The notes below the pieces were generated by a model that saw only the letters and a list, made by a program, of their open reading frames with translations, was not told the origin of the DNA and did no database searches. DNA of 64,000 bases from Acidobacteriaceae bacterium (GTDB lineage: Bacteria; Acidobacteriota; Terriglobia; Bryobacterales; Bryobacteraceae): positions 1 to 64,000 of the forward strand of contig JAFAYI010000018.1 in the NCBI GenBank assembly GCA_019240475.1, read 5' to 3'. Shown here in pieces: positions 19,001 through 27,514 of the stretch. The translations under genes were made by a program, and so were the position numbers. The stretch's first letter is position 1. Each line of letters begins with the position of its first letter.

Positions 19001-19102
19001 GGAGCAACGTTGGCGAATTTCTTGCAGGGCCCGTACGGACAGGCGATTCCATTCGACGAGAGGCGCTCGTTGTTCCGCTTCTCGATCGGGCGAGTGTTTT
19101 AG
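16085..19102 (+). CDS. bamA: Outer membrane protein assembly factor BamA
   Basis: A 1005-residue Omp85 protein that folds and inserts beta-barrels into the outer membrane. After a long signal region (to about 40) there is a Pro/Gln-rich linker (about 45-100), then five POTRA domains (about 105-530; the first begins IIEGVDFRGQHKVPQDTLRA), and a 16-strand barrel from about 540 (SIQLQGGVSGISGSFIGFSY) to the C-terminal phenylalanine of IGRVF. The RGF sequence of the lid loop is present as DDVRGFDIL. It is longer than the E. coli protein (about 810) mainly through the linker and barrel loops. The skp/ompH gene follows 70 bases later, the usual order. Confidence 0.95.
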   Translation: MIHHRLQSLRMSARAMRLAANGYLLMWLALASLAITTGDFAAAQSSGQAAPQQTPPPAQNAPQQQQQQPPQQNPFENVPQAPEKPNQPQQPQNPAGVQEAKPATVGENIIEGVDFRGQHKVPQDTLRALIYTKKGDVYDEEAIHRDFIALWNTGRFDDLRIEKEKGPNGGIILLFVVTERRTVHTIDYTGNKSISKSEILDRFKDRKVSLTPESQYDPGKVQHAKNVLQEYEAERGHQYATVTPQIRQVPPGGVDITFAIDEGPKVKVGHIFIDGNSAFSSKDVIRAMKNLKPIGIPHSLLFENLFARTYDSTKLDEDSDRIRQFYQFHGYFEARVINHSEKIYDVYGSGIKIPLINPKKPGKRVDITMVVQEGDKYYLRNFNFVGMKLFRTPDLIARQVFRMAPGDVFSTEKLQKGLDDLRKLYGNFGYIDFVPSPDPEVVPGKDQIDLTIDVDEGHQFFVRRIDFQGNTTTRDRVIRRELLIDEGDLYSQQLWNTSILRLNQLGFFDPLKPEEAAEMKRDTKTNTVDLLLKVHERGKNSIQLQGGVSGISGSFIGFSYSTNNFLGLGETLSLGAQIGTLLDSVNFGFTEPYVFDKPFAAGFTLFYQRYSYNQGQQASILAGENLISYYNALGTQNLLNYVSDSRGFTTFVTHPLRRSFARLGLTYGYNIQSLTPLTNAATSYFTYLDFEGVNGPNSLNGIRTSTITPSFSYNTVDHPIIPTHGLRFSLSFAFSGSSLGGNVNTIQPAFDVAYFRRGIFKRNVMGFHLNTRFISGYGGKVAPPYSRYYMGGEDDVRGFDILTISPIAYIPTEATINIYNNDCNYQASLASCTQRLFNGVPVTRQVPVYQLILPGGDTASVFNYEYRIPIVGPVTLAPFVDVGVDRLLLPSQLGLNPERVSQLDQIFPSSDFGTRAVLAPGTQKPRVSTGLELQVLMPVVNAPFRLYWAYNLSYVNTLLQPPLASPLPPFMNGATLANFLQGPYGQAIPFDERRSLFRFSIGRVF

Positions 19103-19172
19103 GGATTCGGTTCTAGAGCCAGATCCAAGCGTGGGAACGGACAGAGACTTCATGGAAGGATTTGAGAAGTAG

Positions 19173-19808
19173 ATGGTTATGAGAAGCAGCTTGATCTCGG
19201 CGGCGGCGCTGTTGTGCCTCGCCTGGGGCGCATACGCCCAGCAAACACCGGCCAAAGTCGGAGTGATCAGCATACAGGGCGCGCTGGTCGGCACCAAGGA
19301 CGGGCAGAAAGCCTCGCAGGAATTGGACACCAAGTTCATGCCTAAGAAGAAAGAGTTTGATACTCGTCAAAACGAGATCACTCAGATGCAGGATCAATAC
19401 AACAAGGGCGGTGCTGTCATGAGCGAAGACAAGCGCAACCAGATGGCCCGCGACATCGACGAAAAGAAGAAGCGCTTGCAGCGCGACATGCAGGATGCCG
19501 AAGAAGAGCTCCAGGGCGAGCAGCAGCGGCTATTGCAGGGTTTGGGTCAGCGCATGATGGCGGTGATCGAAAAATATGCGAAAGATAACGGCTACACGAT
19601 TGTGCTGAACGTCAGCGATCCGAATACGCCTGTGCTGTATGCATCGAGCGCGATCGATATCACGCAGGACATCATCTCGCTGTACGACAAGACCTCGACA
19701 AACGGCGGCCCGACGACAACTCCTGCGACACCGGGCGCGGTGACTCCGAAACCGAGTTCTCCGGGCGGTTCGGCGTCGGTGCAAACGCCTCGCTCGCCGC
19801 GGCCCTGA
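19173..19808 (+). CDS. skp: OmpH/Skp family periplasmic chaperone
   Basis: A 211-residue protein with a signal peptide (cleavage after AYAQ, about residue 23), a short beta core (KVGVISIQGALVGTKDGQKA) and a long coiled-coil hairpin (about 55-125, rich in Lys/Glu/Gln) ending in IVLNVSDPNTPVLYAS. Skp is a trimeric chaperone whose helical tentacles hold unfolded outer-membrane proteins on their way to BamA. A Pro/Thr/Ser-rich tail of about 35 residues is extra compared with the E. coli protein. It follows bamA, as in many bacteria. Confidence 0.92.
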   Translation: MVMRSSLISAAALLCLAWGAYAQQTPAKVGVISIQGALVGTKDGQKASQELDTKFMPKKKEFDTRQNEITQMQDQYNKGGAVMSEDKRNQMARDIDEKKKRLQRDMQDAEEELQGEQQRLLQGLGQRMMAVIEKYAKDNGYTIVLNVSDPNTPVLYASSAIDITQDIISLYDKTSTNGGPTTTPATPGAVTPKPSSPGGSASVQTPRSPRP

Positions 19809-19836
19809 ACCCGCCGCGCTGAGGCGATGGGCTGAC

Positions 19837-20496
19837 CTAAGACTTCCGGCCCGAGAACAAAGCGCTCTTGATGGCGGTACTTACTTTGAAGGTGGAGCTT
19901 CGTCCAGGGGCATCGACGCCGTGCGCCGTCCAAGGATTGATCTTCGCGGGATTTCGCGGAATGAACTCTTCGATGAAGACTCCGGCGCGATAAGCCGTCT
20001 CCGCCTTTTCGCCCGGAATCTTGGCGCAATGGCGGATTTCTCCGAAAGCCACGCCGTGCTCCAGTTCGACATAGGCGAGGTCGCCTACTCTGAGCGGTTC
20101 GCGAATCTTCACTCCCAAACCGGAACTGGACATATCGATAACCCGCACTATAACGGAACCGGGAAGCCCTGGCGTGTTGAGCGTGGCCGACGCGTCCAGG
20201 CGAATTCGGCGTTCGATCCGCAGCGCTCCGTCCATGCCATCCAGCATTCTTACGCCGATCTTATACAAGCCGCCCTGCTGAGAGTGGCAGTACACGGTTT
20301 CGCAGGCGATTTGCCGATCGAGGTATGCGACATCTAGAGTGCGGCCTGCCTCTAACGCAATCGGCGAACGCAAGACCAGAAACCCTGCGTTCACGCGCGC
20401 GATCTGCGCGTCTACGCACTCACGTAAGCCATCGCGGAGAGAGAGCTTTACGGGGATTGCGAACTCGGCTGCGGCAGTAGTGGCCAGCATCGTCAC
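19837..20496 (-). CDS. PilZ domain protein
   Basis: A 219-residue protein with an N-terminal beta-rich region (about 1-90) and a C-terminal PilZ domain (about 90-180). The PilZ features are RIERRIRLDA (the RxxxR-type c-di-GMP motif) and VIDMSSSGLGVKI (the D/NxSxxG motif). It is therefore likely to bind cyclic di-GMP and act as an effector of motility, adhesion or polysaccharide production; the target is unknown. There is a YcgR-like layout, but the N-terminal domain is not clearly YcgR. Convergent with skp. Confidence 0.85.
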   Translation of the reverse strand: MTMLATTAAAEFAIPVKLSLRDGLRECVDAQIARVNAGFLVLRSPIALEAGRTLDVAYLDRQIACETVYCHSQQGGLYKIGVRMLDGMDGALRIERRIRLDASATLNTPGLPGSVIVRVIDMSSSGLGVKIREPLRVGDLAYVELEHGVAFGEIRHCAKIPGEKAETAYRAGVFIEEFIPRNPAKINPWTAHGVDAPGRSSTFKVSTAIKSALFSGRKS

Positions 20497-20571
20497 CCAC
20501 CTCTCAATTCCTTATCGCCGCTTTCGGTAAGAATGCGACGGGAATTGCGCCGTAAGCCGCGCGCCGAACGT

Positions 20572-20697
20572 CTACGCGTGGTGCTTGACTGCCTTATGCC
20601 GTTTGACTTTGTGCGGCTGGTGCGAGGGCGAGGAACTAGCCGGCATCGTGGCGGCAAACAATCCGAAAAGGGTGAAGGCAAGCATCAGACGTTTCAT
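20572..20697 (-). CDS. Tiny exported His/Lys-rich peptide
   Basis: A 41-residue product from ATG 20697, with GGAGGA 7-12 bases upstream. The N-terminus MKRLMLAFTLFGLFAATMPA is a clear signal peptide, and the mature part of about 20 residues is Ser/Pro/His/Lys (SSSPSHQPHKVKRHKAVKHH). The mature peptide has five His and five Lys/Arg, which may bind metal or nucleic acid; no family is known to me. The longer open frame to 20919 is antisense to the hydrolase gene and not used. Confidence 0.7.
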   Translation of the reverse strand: MKRLMLAFTLFGLFAATMPASSSPSHQPHKVKRHKAVKHHA

Positions 20698-20785
20698 CGT
20701 TATGTCCTCCGGAAGGCTTTTCTCAAAGCATAGTGAGCGACTACGCGAAAGGCTCTCCGCCGCATAGCGTTTAGAATAGAGCGCA

Positions 20786-21685
20786 ATGGTTTTGAAAACG
20801 TGCGTACTCTCACTTGTCGCCTGCCTTTGCGCGAGCGCCACCGAGCCGAATGGGCGGCTCGACCAGCTGGTTCGAGCGAAACTCCAGGGATTCAACGGAA
20901 AGGTCGCCCTATACGCCAAGAACCTGCAAACCGGAACCAGCTATGGCATCCAGCCCGAAGAACCGGTGCGTACCGCGAGCACCATCAAGCTGGCCATTAT
21001 GGCCGAGTGCTTTTTCGAAGCGGCGGAGGGAAAGCTGAATTGGAACGAACCGCTCAAGGTGACGAGCGGCGAGAAGGTCTCAGGCAGCGGCATTCTGCAA
21101 GATCTCTCCGACGGCGATCAGTTGCCCATTCGAGACATGGTGGATCTGATGATCGTCTTGAGCGACAACACGGCGACCAATCTGATTCTGAATCGCATCG
21201 GCGGCAATGCCGTGAATGCCCGGATGGCTCAACTAAATTTCGAGCGTACCCGCGTGATGCGCAAGATCTTAGGCGATGGAAATAATTTAAAGCCGTTCCC
21301 CAGCGGAATCACGGATGAAGGCGCCAAGCCGGAAAACAAGAAGTGGGGTATCGGACGGACCTGTCCGCACGAGATGGTGGCGATTCTCGAAAAGCTGTAT
21401 CGCGGCGAAATGGTCAGCAAGGCGGCGTCGGATCAGATGATCGAGATCCTGAAGCGGCAGCGAGACCACGACGGCATCGGCCGCGACCTGAAAGACGTGA
21501 CAATCGCGAGCAAGTCGGGAGCGCTCGATCATCTGCGAAGCGATGTCGGCATCGTTTATTCGAAGCGCGGACCCATCGCCATGGCGATCACAGTCGAAGA
21601 CATCCCTGAGGTCGACTACACGCCGGACAATCCGGGGCTTCTCTTGATCGCGGCCGTATCGCAGACCCTGATCGACAACCTGTAG
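20786..21685 (+). CDS. Class A beta-lactamase-like serine hydrolase
   Basis: A 299-residue protein with an N-terminal signal sequence and the fold of class A beta-lactamases/transpeptidases. The active-site motifs are Ser65-Thr-Ile-Lys68 (SxxK), Ser126-Asp-Asn128 (SDN) and Lys243-Ser-Gly245 (KTG type). The Glu166-type ExxLN deacylation motif is not obvious; the corresponding region reads KILGDGNNLKP. It may be a beta-lactamase-like hydrolase or D-Ala-D-Ala-active enzyme in the periplasm rather than an antibiotic-degrading lactamase. Monocistronic; divergent from the small peptide gene. Confidence 0.88.
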   Translation: MVLKTCVLSLVACLCASATEPNGRLDQLVRAKLQGFNGKVALYAKNLQTGTSYGIQPEEPVRTASTIKLAIMAECFFEAAEGKLNWNEPLKVTSGEKVSGSGILQDLSDGDQLPIRDMVDLMIVLSDNTATNLILNRIGGNAVNARMAQLNFERTRVMRKILGDGNNLKPFPSGITDEGAKPENKKWGIGRTCPHEMVAILEKLYRGEMVSKAASDQMIEILKRQRDHDGIGRDLKDVTIASKSGALDHLRSDVGIVYSKRGPIAMAITVEDIPEVDYTPDNPGLLLIAAVSQTLIDNL

Positions 21686-21691
21686 CTGTGG

Positions 21692-23134
21692 TCAGTAACG
21701 ATAGTGGTCGGCCTTGTAGGGACCCTCGATCGCGACGCCAATATATTCGGCCTGTCTGGGCGTGAGGGTCGTCAGCTTGACGCCGATTTTTTCCAGGTGC
21801 AGGCGCGCCACTTCTTCGTCGAGCTTCTTGGGCAGCGTATAGACGCCGACTTTATAGGTATCGCGATTCTTCCATAGGTCGATTTGAGCGAGCGTCTGAT
21901 TGGAAAAGCTGTTACTCATGACGAAGCTCGGGTGCCCGGTAGCGCAACCCAGATTGACTAGGCGGCCTTCGGCCAACAGGAAAATGCAATGGCCGTCGGG
22001 GAACTTGTACATGTCGAGCTGCGGCTTGATATTGATGCGCTCCACGCCTTCGGCCTCATTCAGCCGGTCCACTTGGATTTCGTTGTCGAAGTGACCGATG
22101 TTGCAGACGATGGCCTGATCCTTCATGTACTGCAGATGTTCCAGCGTAACGATGTCCAGGTTGCCGGTGCATGTGACGTAGATATCGCCGCGGCCGAGCG
22201 TGTCTTCGATGGTGGTGACCTCGAAGCCTTCCATGGCGGCTTGTAGCGCATTGATCGGGTCGATCTCGGTGACGATGACGCGAGCGCCCATTCCCCGTAG
22301 CGAGTGAGCGGAACCTTTCCCAACGTCCCCATAGCCGCAGATCACCGCGACTTTGCCTGCCATCATGACGTCCGTCGCGCGCTTGATGCCGTCGGCGAGC
22401 GACTCGCGGCAGCCATACAGATTGTCGAACTTAGACTTTGTAACCGAATCGTTGACGTTGATCGCGGGCACCAGCAGCTTGCCGGCTTCCTGCATCTTGT
22501 AGAGGCGATGTACGCCCGTGGTCGTCTCTTCCGAAACGCCGCGCCATTCCTTCGCGATGTTGTGCCAGCGCCGCGGGTCCTCGCGGTGGACTTGCTTCAG
22601 TAGATCCTTGATAACTTTCTCTTCATGGCTACCGGAAGGCGAGTTGACCCAGTCGCTGCCCTCTTCGAGTTCGTAGCCTTTGTGTAGGAGAAGCGTGACG
22701 TCGCCGCCATCGTCAACCACCAGTTGCGGTCCCTTGCCATTCGCGTGGCTGATCGCCTGGTAGGTGCACCACCAATACTCTTCGAGCGTCTCGCCTTTCC
22801 AGGCGAAGACCGGCGCCCCGGTGGCTGCAATCGCTGCCGCGGCATGGTCCTGCGTGGAAAAAATGTTGCAACTGGCCCAGCGAACCTCAGCCCCGAGAGC
22901 GCCTAGCGTCTCAATCAGCACGGCCGTCTGGATGGTCATGTGCAGCGAGCCGGTCACGCGCACCCCGGCCAGCGGTTTCTCAGCCGAGTACTTTTCCCGG
23001 ATGGCCATCAATCCGGGCATCTCGTGCTCGGCGATGGCGATTTCTTTACGCCCCCAATCGGCCAAAGCTAAGTCGGCAACCTTATATTCGGAGGCAGTGG
23101 TATTGATCGTGGCGGAACTCATAGAATCCTTCAT
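21692..23134 (-). CDS. ahcY: Adenosylhomocysteinase
   Basis: A 480-residue enzyme that hydrolyses S-adenosyl-homocysteine to adenosine and homocysteine using tightly bound NAD+, so removing the product inhibitor of methyltransferases. Landmarks are [41 protein letters not shown], the NAD motif [17 protein letters not shown] and [10 protein letters not shown]. The C-terminus KADHYRY is typical of the family. ATG 23134 and the ATG five codons later (MSSAT) are both possible. I looked for an SAH riboswitch in the 130 bases upstream and did not see its conserved core. Confidence 0.96.
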   Translation of the reverse strand: MKDSMSSATINTTASEYKVADLALADWGRKEIAIAEHEMPGLMAIREKYSAEKPLAGVRVTGSLHMTIQTAVLIETLGALGAEVRWASCNIFSTQDHAAAAIAATGAPVFAWKGETLEEYWWCTYQAISHANGKGPQLVVDDGGDVTLLLHKGYELEEGSDWVNSPSGSHEEKVIKDLLKQVHREDPRRWHNIAKEWRGVSEETTTGVHRLYKMQEAGKLLVPAINVNDSVTKSKFDNLYGCRESLADGIKRATDVMMAGKVAVICGYGDVGKGSAHSLRGMGARVIVTEIDPINALQAAMEGFEVTTIEDTLGRGDIYVTCTGNLDIVTLEHLQYMKDQAIVCNIGHFDNEIQVDRLNEAEGVERINIKPQLDMYKFPDGHCIFLLAEGRLVNLGCATGHPSFVMSNSFSNQTLAQIDLWKNRDTYKVGVYTLPKKLDEEVARLHLEKIGVKLTTLTPRQAEYIGVAIEGPYKADHYRY

Positions 23135-23268
23135 GATAGCGGGAAGAACGAACAGGAGGCGAGTGCGGGGCGCCCAAGTGCGGTTTGGGAGGCCTCATCG
23201 AAGACCCGCGCGCGGCGAATGGCGCTCGCTCCGTACCCAAACGCTATACCGGTCGGGAAGAAAATAGA

Positions 23269-23292
23269 AACGGGACATTCGCGTGTCCCGTT
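23269..23292 (-). terminator. Terminator after anmK
   Basis: AACGGGACA and TGTCCCGTT form a 9-bp stem around TTCGCG. Read on the minus strand the stem is followed by TCTATTTTCTT, a T-rich tail, 23 bases after the anmK stop. It separates the mutS-anmK unit from ahcY. Confidence 0.8.
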
Positions 23293-23314
23293 CCCTCTTT
23301 GGCTGAACTAAGCT

Positions 23315-24625
23315 CTATCTCGCCGCCGCTTTGGCCTTGGCAGCAACCGGCTGGCGGCTCACCTTCGTAGGCCGTGCCGCTTTCGGCTTGTGAATGGCCG
23401 TTGCCGAACCGTTACGCGCCGAGCCGTTCATCGCTGTCCCATTTGTCGTGCCGTTCGCGGCGCCGTTACGCGGCGCTGGCGCGCCGTTCTGCGTCAGCTT
23501 CCCGAGCACAACCGGACGCTTGGCGCCGGTCGCCATCGGCACGTTCGACGGCCGGCAATGCGCTGTCTCATACGCCATTACCGCGAACGCGATGGCTTCC
23601 TTCGCATCCACGTCCAGGCCGACTTCGGTCGATTCCTTGACCGGAATCTCGCCCATCGCCTTTCGCAACATACGCATCATCGTCGGATTGTGCGTGCCGC
23701 CGCCTGAGACAAAAATTTCGTCGACCCGCATTTCGGGCAGAACGAAATTGCGCACCGCCGCCGCGATACTTTCCGCCGTCAGCGCGGTCGCCGTCGCGAT
23801 CAGATCTTCGCTGCTCAGCTCCGTGTCGAGGAGCTTCGAGACGAACTCCGACCCATACTGCTCACGCCCCGCGGTCTTGGGCGGCTTGGCTCGGAAATAC
23901 TTGTCGCGCAGCAGCTTGGCCAGCAGCTTCACATCGAGGTCGCCCACCGCCGCGATCGCGCCATCCCGGTCATACGTTTGCCGCCCCTGCGTGATGCGAG
24001 AGACGAGCTGGTCGATCACCATGTTGCCCGGGCCGGTATCGAAAGCGATCACGCGGTCGGTATTGGTGTTGGGCGGAATCGCGGTCAGGTTGGCGATTCC
24101 GCCAATATTCACCGCCACGCGCCCACGCCCGCGATGCCGCATCAGCATGTAATCGAGGTACGGCACCAACGGCGCGCCTTTGCCGCCGGCGGCCATGTCG
24201 CGCTCGCGGAAATTCGAAATGACATCGATTCCCGTGCGCTCGCTGATCACGCTCGACTCGCCAATTTGCAAAGTGCTGGCGACCTTCTTGCCGAGGTACT
24301 GCGCACCTTGGCCTTCGTGGAAAATCGTCTGTCCGTGGCAGCCGATCAGCTTGATGGTCTCAAGCGGAATCTCCGCACGCTCAGCCGTCTCCTCGAGCGC
24401 CTCGGAATATAATTCCCCGAGGAGGAAATTCAATCGCGATATGTCGCCCGTGTGAGCGCTCGCATTCGAGATTGCGAGAAGCGCTTCACGGATCTTTCGT
24501 GGATATGGGACCGAATGGCTCGTCAGGACGTTTATCTTCGCCCTGAAGCCCGAACCGGTGATATCGATGATCGCTACATCGATGCCGTCGAGCGAAGTCC
24601 CGCTCATGATACCTGCTATTCTCAT
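23315..24625 (-). CDS. anmK: Anhydro-N-acetylmuramic acid kinase
   Basis: A 436-residue kinase that phosphorylates and opens 1,6-anhydro-MurNAc to MurNAc-6-phosphate in cell-wall recycling. The nucleotide-binding motif MSGTSLDGID is at 7-16; GCHGQTIFHEG and NIGGIANLT are further family landmarks, as is DTGPGNMVID. The enzyme proper ends near residue 370-380; the last 50 or so residues are an added low-complexity tail (NGAANGTTNGTAMNG, then Lys/Ala/Arg-rich). Its ATG overlaps the mutS stop codon as ATGA, implying translational coupling. Confidence 0.93.
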   Translation of the reverse strand: MRIAGIMSGTSLDGIDVAIIDITGSGFRAKINVLTSHSVPYPRKIREALLAISNASAHTGDISRLNFLLGELYSEALEETAERAEIPLETIKLIGCHGQTIFHEGQGAQYLGKKVASTLQIGESSVISERTGIDVISNFRERDMAAGGKGAPLVPYLDYMLMRHRGRGRVAVNIGGIANLTAIPPNTNTDRVIAFDTGPGNMVIDQLVSRITQGRQTYDRDGAIAAVGDLDVKLLAKLLRDKYFRAKPPKTAGREQYGSEFVSKLLDTELSSEDLIATATALTAESIAAAVRNFVLPEMRVDEIFVSGGGTHNPTMMRMLRKAMGEIPVKESTEVGLDVDAKEAIAFAVMAYETAHCRPSNVPMATGAKRPVVLGKLTQNGAPAPRNGAANGTTNGTAMNGSARNGSATAIHKPKAARPTKVSRQPVAAKAKAAAR

Positions 24626-27192
24626 CTCTTTAGCAACTCTTGCTGCAAATCTTGCAGAATCTGCAAAGCTTCAACCGGCCGTAGGTCGTTGATATCCAAC
24701 GCCCGGATCCGATCGGCGAGCCCCTGATTCACGGGCTCGAAAAGTCTAATCTGAAGGGGCGCGTTTGCATCGCCCGGGGCCAGTTCCTCAGTTACGGACT
24801 GTTCCCTTACTTCATGATGCAACAAAACGGACCTCGCGCGCTCGATTACTCGCAAGGGTAAACCCGCAAGTCGAGCCACTTCGATGCCATAGCTGCGGTC
24901 GGACGCGCCAGGTTCTACCTTTCGAATGAATAAGATAGCGTCGCCGGATTCTTTTACGGCGACGTGCAAATTTCTTACCCCAGAAAGTTGCCCAGCAAGC
25001 TCGGTCAGCTCGTGATAATGGGTGGCAAACAACGTTTTGCCTTTGATTTGGTCGTGAATGTACTCGACCACGGCCCATGCGAGCGCCAGACCGTCGTAGG
25101 TCGACGTTCCACGGCCAATTTCGTCCAGTACTATGAAGCTGCTAGAAGTCGCGGTGTTGAGAATCGCCGCGGCTTCCGTCATCTCCACCATAAACGTCGA
25201 TCGGCCCCGCGCCAGATTGTCCGCCGCGCCGATTCTAGTGAACACGCGGTCGACTATAGGCAACAGGGCAGCCTCCGCCGGCACGAACGAGCCCATCTGC
25301 GCCAGGATCAAAATGAGCGCCGCTTGGCGAAGATAGGTCGATTTGCCACCCATGTTCGGGCCGGTGATCACGCCAATGTATTCGTTCGTTGAATGCAGGT
25401 AGAGGTCGTTCGGAATGAAGCGCAGAGCTTGCCGCTCGGTCAGCTTTTCGATCACAGGGTGGCGCCCCGAGTCGACGCGCATCTCCCCGGAATCGGAAAA
25501 GCGCGGGCGCTTATAGCGGTTTTCCGTGGCGATCTGCGCCAGATTCGCCGTCACATCCAGCTCTGCGATTAGGGCCGCCGCCGCCTTGATGCGCTCGGCG
25601 TGCGACGCCACGAATATCTTCATCTGTTGAAAAATCTCCCGCTCCAACGTAAGGATCTTTTCTTCGGCGGATAGTACCTTCGCTTCCAGCTCCTTCAACT
25701 CCGGCGTGGTGAAACGCTCCGCGTTGGCCAGCGTCTGTTTGCGTTCGTAATCGGAAGGGGCGAGCGAAAGGTTCGCCTTCGAAACTTCGATGTAGTATCC
25801 GAAAACGTTGTTGAACCGGACCTTCAGCGATTGGATGCCGGTCCGGCCTCGTTCGCGCGTTTCGATGGCCGCGATGAATTGCCGGCTATTGCGGCTTATG
25901 TCCCGAAGCTCGTCCAGCTCCGGGCGGAAGCCGTCCCGAATCGTCCCGCCGTCTGTAAGATTGATCGGCGGCTCATCGGAGATCGCCGAGAGGATCTGAT
26001 CGCGAACTTCCGCCACCGGGTCGATTTCGCATTTGAGAGCATCCGCTTCAAACTGTGAAGCGAAAGCCGCGAGCTTCGGCAACTGCGCAAGCGAGCGGCC
26101 CAGCGCCAGCAGCTCTCGCGGTCCGGCGGTTCCCATCGTCACTTTGGCGAGCAGCCGTTCCAAATCCTGAATGGACCCGAGCGCCTTCCTCAAGTCTCCG
26201 CGAAGGATAACTTTGGAGCCGAGTTCCGCAACCGCATCCAGGCGCCTTTCGATCTCAACCCGATCGCACGAGGGGTTCAGCAGCCTGCGCCGCAACAGCC
26301 GGCCGCCCATGCCTGTGCAGGTCTTATCCAGAACATGGATAAGTGTTGCGTCCCGTGTCTCGCCGGCAAACAAGGGCTCAACCAGTTCCAAATTCCGAAC
26401 CGTCGCCCCGTCCAGAACCAGATGGTCCTGCCGTTGATAAAACGCCGGGCGGTTTAAATGTTCCAGGGCGGACTTCTGTGTATCGCGAAGGTAGTGCAGA
26501 ACGGCGCCCGCGGCCGCGGTAGCCAGGGGCTTGTCGCCCAGCCCACAGCCGTCGAGCGACAACAGCCGGAAATTTTCAAGAATCTGCCGGCCTGCGTAGT
26601 CGCCCCCGAAGATCCAGGCATCAAGCGGCGTCTCCAAACAGGTTGCACCGGGCGGCTGCCCCTCAGGATGCAATACCTCGCGCACGTTCAACGTTTCAAG
26701 AGAAGGCAGCAGCTCTTCGCTCTTGAGCTCGGTGGCGCGGAACTCGCCCGTCGAGAGATCCGCGTATGCCAACCCGCTCCGGCCTGCTCTGCCGAAGGCG
26801 GCTGCCAGGTAGTTGTTCTCGTGCGATCGAAGCAGGTTCGAATCCGTAGCGGTGCCTGGAGTGACGATGCGCGTCACCTCCCGGCGCACCAGTTTCTTGC
26901 CCGGCCCGGCCTCCTCCATCTGGTCGCAGATGGCGATCCGGTACCCGCGCTGGATCAGACGCGAAATATAGGAGTCGGCCGCGTGATAGGGTACCCCGCA
27001 CATCGGTATCGGCTCGCCCCGTTCCTTGTTGCGAGCGGTAAGCGTGATCTCCAATTCACGGGCGGCTGTTACGGCATCGTCATAGAACAACTCGTAGAAA
27101 TCCCCAAGGCGGAATAGCAGCAGCGCGCCCGGAACTTGTTGTTTTGCAGCCTGATACTGCCGCATGAGCGGCGTGGTGGGTTCAGCGGTCAT
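24622..27192 (-). CDS. mutS: DNA mismatch repair protein MutS
   Basis: An 856-residue MutS that recognises mismatches and loops as a dimer and drives repair by ATP binding. The mismatch-reading Phe32-x-Glu34 lies in LGDFYELFYDDA; the Walker A motif is GPNMGGKST near residue 611, and DEIGRGTSTYDG is Walker B. Length and domain order (mismatch-binding, connector, core, clamp, ATPase, helix-turn-helix) fit MutS1. The stop overlaps the start of anmK. mutL is not in this window. The divergent vapBC pair begins 68 bases upstream. Confidence 0.97.
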   Translation of the reverse strand: MTAEPTTPLMRQYQAAKQQVPGALLLFRLGDFYELFYDDAVTAARELEITLTARNKERGEPIPMCGVPYHAADSYISRLIQRGYRIAICDQMEEAGPGKKLVRREVTRIVTPGTATDSNLLRSHENNYLAAAFGRAGRSGLAYADLSTGEFRATELKSEELLPSLETLNVREVLHPEGQPPGATCLETPLDAWIFGGDYAGRQILENFRLLSLDGCGLGDKPLATAAAGAVLHYLRDTQKSALEHLNRPAFYQRQDHLVLDGATVRNLELVEPLFAGETRDATLIHVLDKTCTGMGGRLLRRRLLNPSCDRVEIERRLDAVAELGSKVILRGDLRKALGSIQDLERLLAKVTMGTAGPRELLALGRSLAQLPKLAAFASQFEADALKCEIDPVAEVRDQILSAISDEPPINLTDGGTIRDGFRPELDELRDISRNSRQFIAAIETRERGRTGIQSLKVRFNNVFGYYIEVSKANLSLAPSDYERKQTLANAERFTTPELKELEAKVLSAEEKILTLEREIFQQMKIFVASHAERIKAAAALIAELDVTANLAQIATENRYKRPRFSDSGEMRVDSGRHPVIEKLTERQALRFIPNDLYLHSTNEYIGVITGPNMGGKSTYLRQAALILILAQMGSFVPAEAALLPIVDRVFTRIGAADNLARGRSTFMVEMTEAAAILNTATSSSFIVLDEIGRGTSTYDGLALAWAVVEYIHDQIKGKTLFATHYHELTELAGQLSGVRNLHVAVKESGDAILFIRKVEPGASDRSYGIEVARLAGLPLRVIERARSVLLHHEVREQSVTEELAPGDANAPLQIRLFEPVNQGLADRIRALDINDLRPVEALQILQDLQQELLKR

Positions 27193-27229
27193 CCCCGGGA
27201 GATCAAGGTCTATAGTAGCGAATTTTGCT

Positions 27230-27260
27230 TGATGCTAGTGATGCTAAAGTAGAAGCATCA
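27230..27260 (+). promoter_or_regulatory. Putative VapB operator
   Basis: TGATGCT occurs twice in direct orientation (27230-27236 and 27239-27245), and its inverse AGCATCA lies at 27254-27260, ending at the first base of the vapB ATG. The second and third form an inverted repeat with an 8-base spacer. Placement over the start codon fits autoregulation by a ribbon-helix-helix antitoxin; that role is inferred. Confidence 0.6.
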
Positions 27261-27514
27261 TGGGCATCAGAACCACGGTCACGCTGGACGAGGATGTTCT
27301 GAATCGCGTAAAGGATGAGAGCAAGGCGAGTGGACGCTCCTTCCGCGAGACTTTGAATGAGTTGGTGCGGGACGGGTTGGCTGCAAAACAAAATGTGAAG
27401 CAGCGGAAACGCGAGTTTCGCATTAATCCAATTCACACCGGGGCGCGGCGCGATCTCAATTACGATTGCATTCCAACGTTGCTTGAGCAATTGGACGGCC
27501 CAGAACATCGTTGA
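27260..27514 (+). CDS. vapB: VapB-type ribbon-helix-helix antitoxin
   Basis: An 84-residue protein. The N-terminal strand IRTTVTLDEDVLNRVKDES and the helix that follows (GRSFRETLNELVRDGLA) form the ribbon-helix-helix DNA-binding fold of CopG/VapB antitoxins. The C-terminus (NPIHTGARRDLNYDCIPTL) is the part expected to occupy the toxin active site. The stop codon overlaps the TTG start of the toxin gene. Operator-like repeats lie across its start. Confidence 0.85.
   Translation: MGIRTTVTLDEDVLNRVKDESKASGRSFRETLNELVRDGLAAKQNVKQRKREFRINPIHTGARRDLNYDCIPTLLEQLDGPEHR

Noticed and set aside
23135..23268. SAH riboswitch upstream of ahcY
   Set aside because: Read on the minus strand, I could not find the conserved core or a pseudoknot-like pairing; the gene may be regulated in another way.
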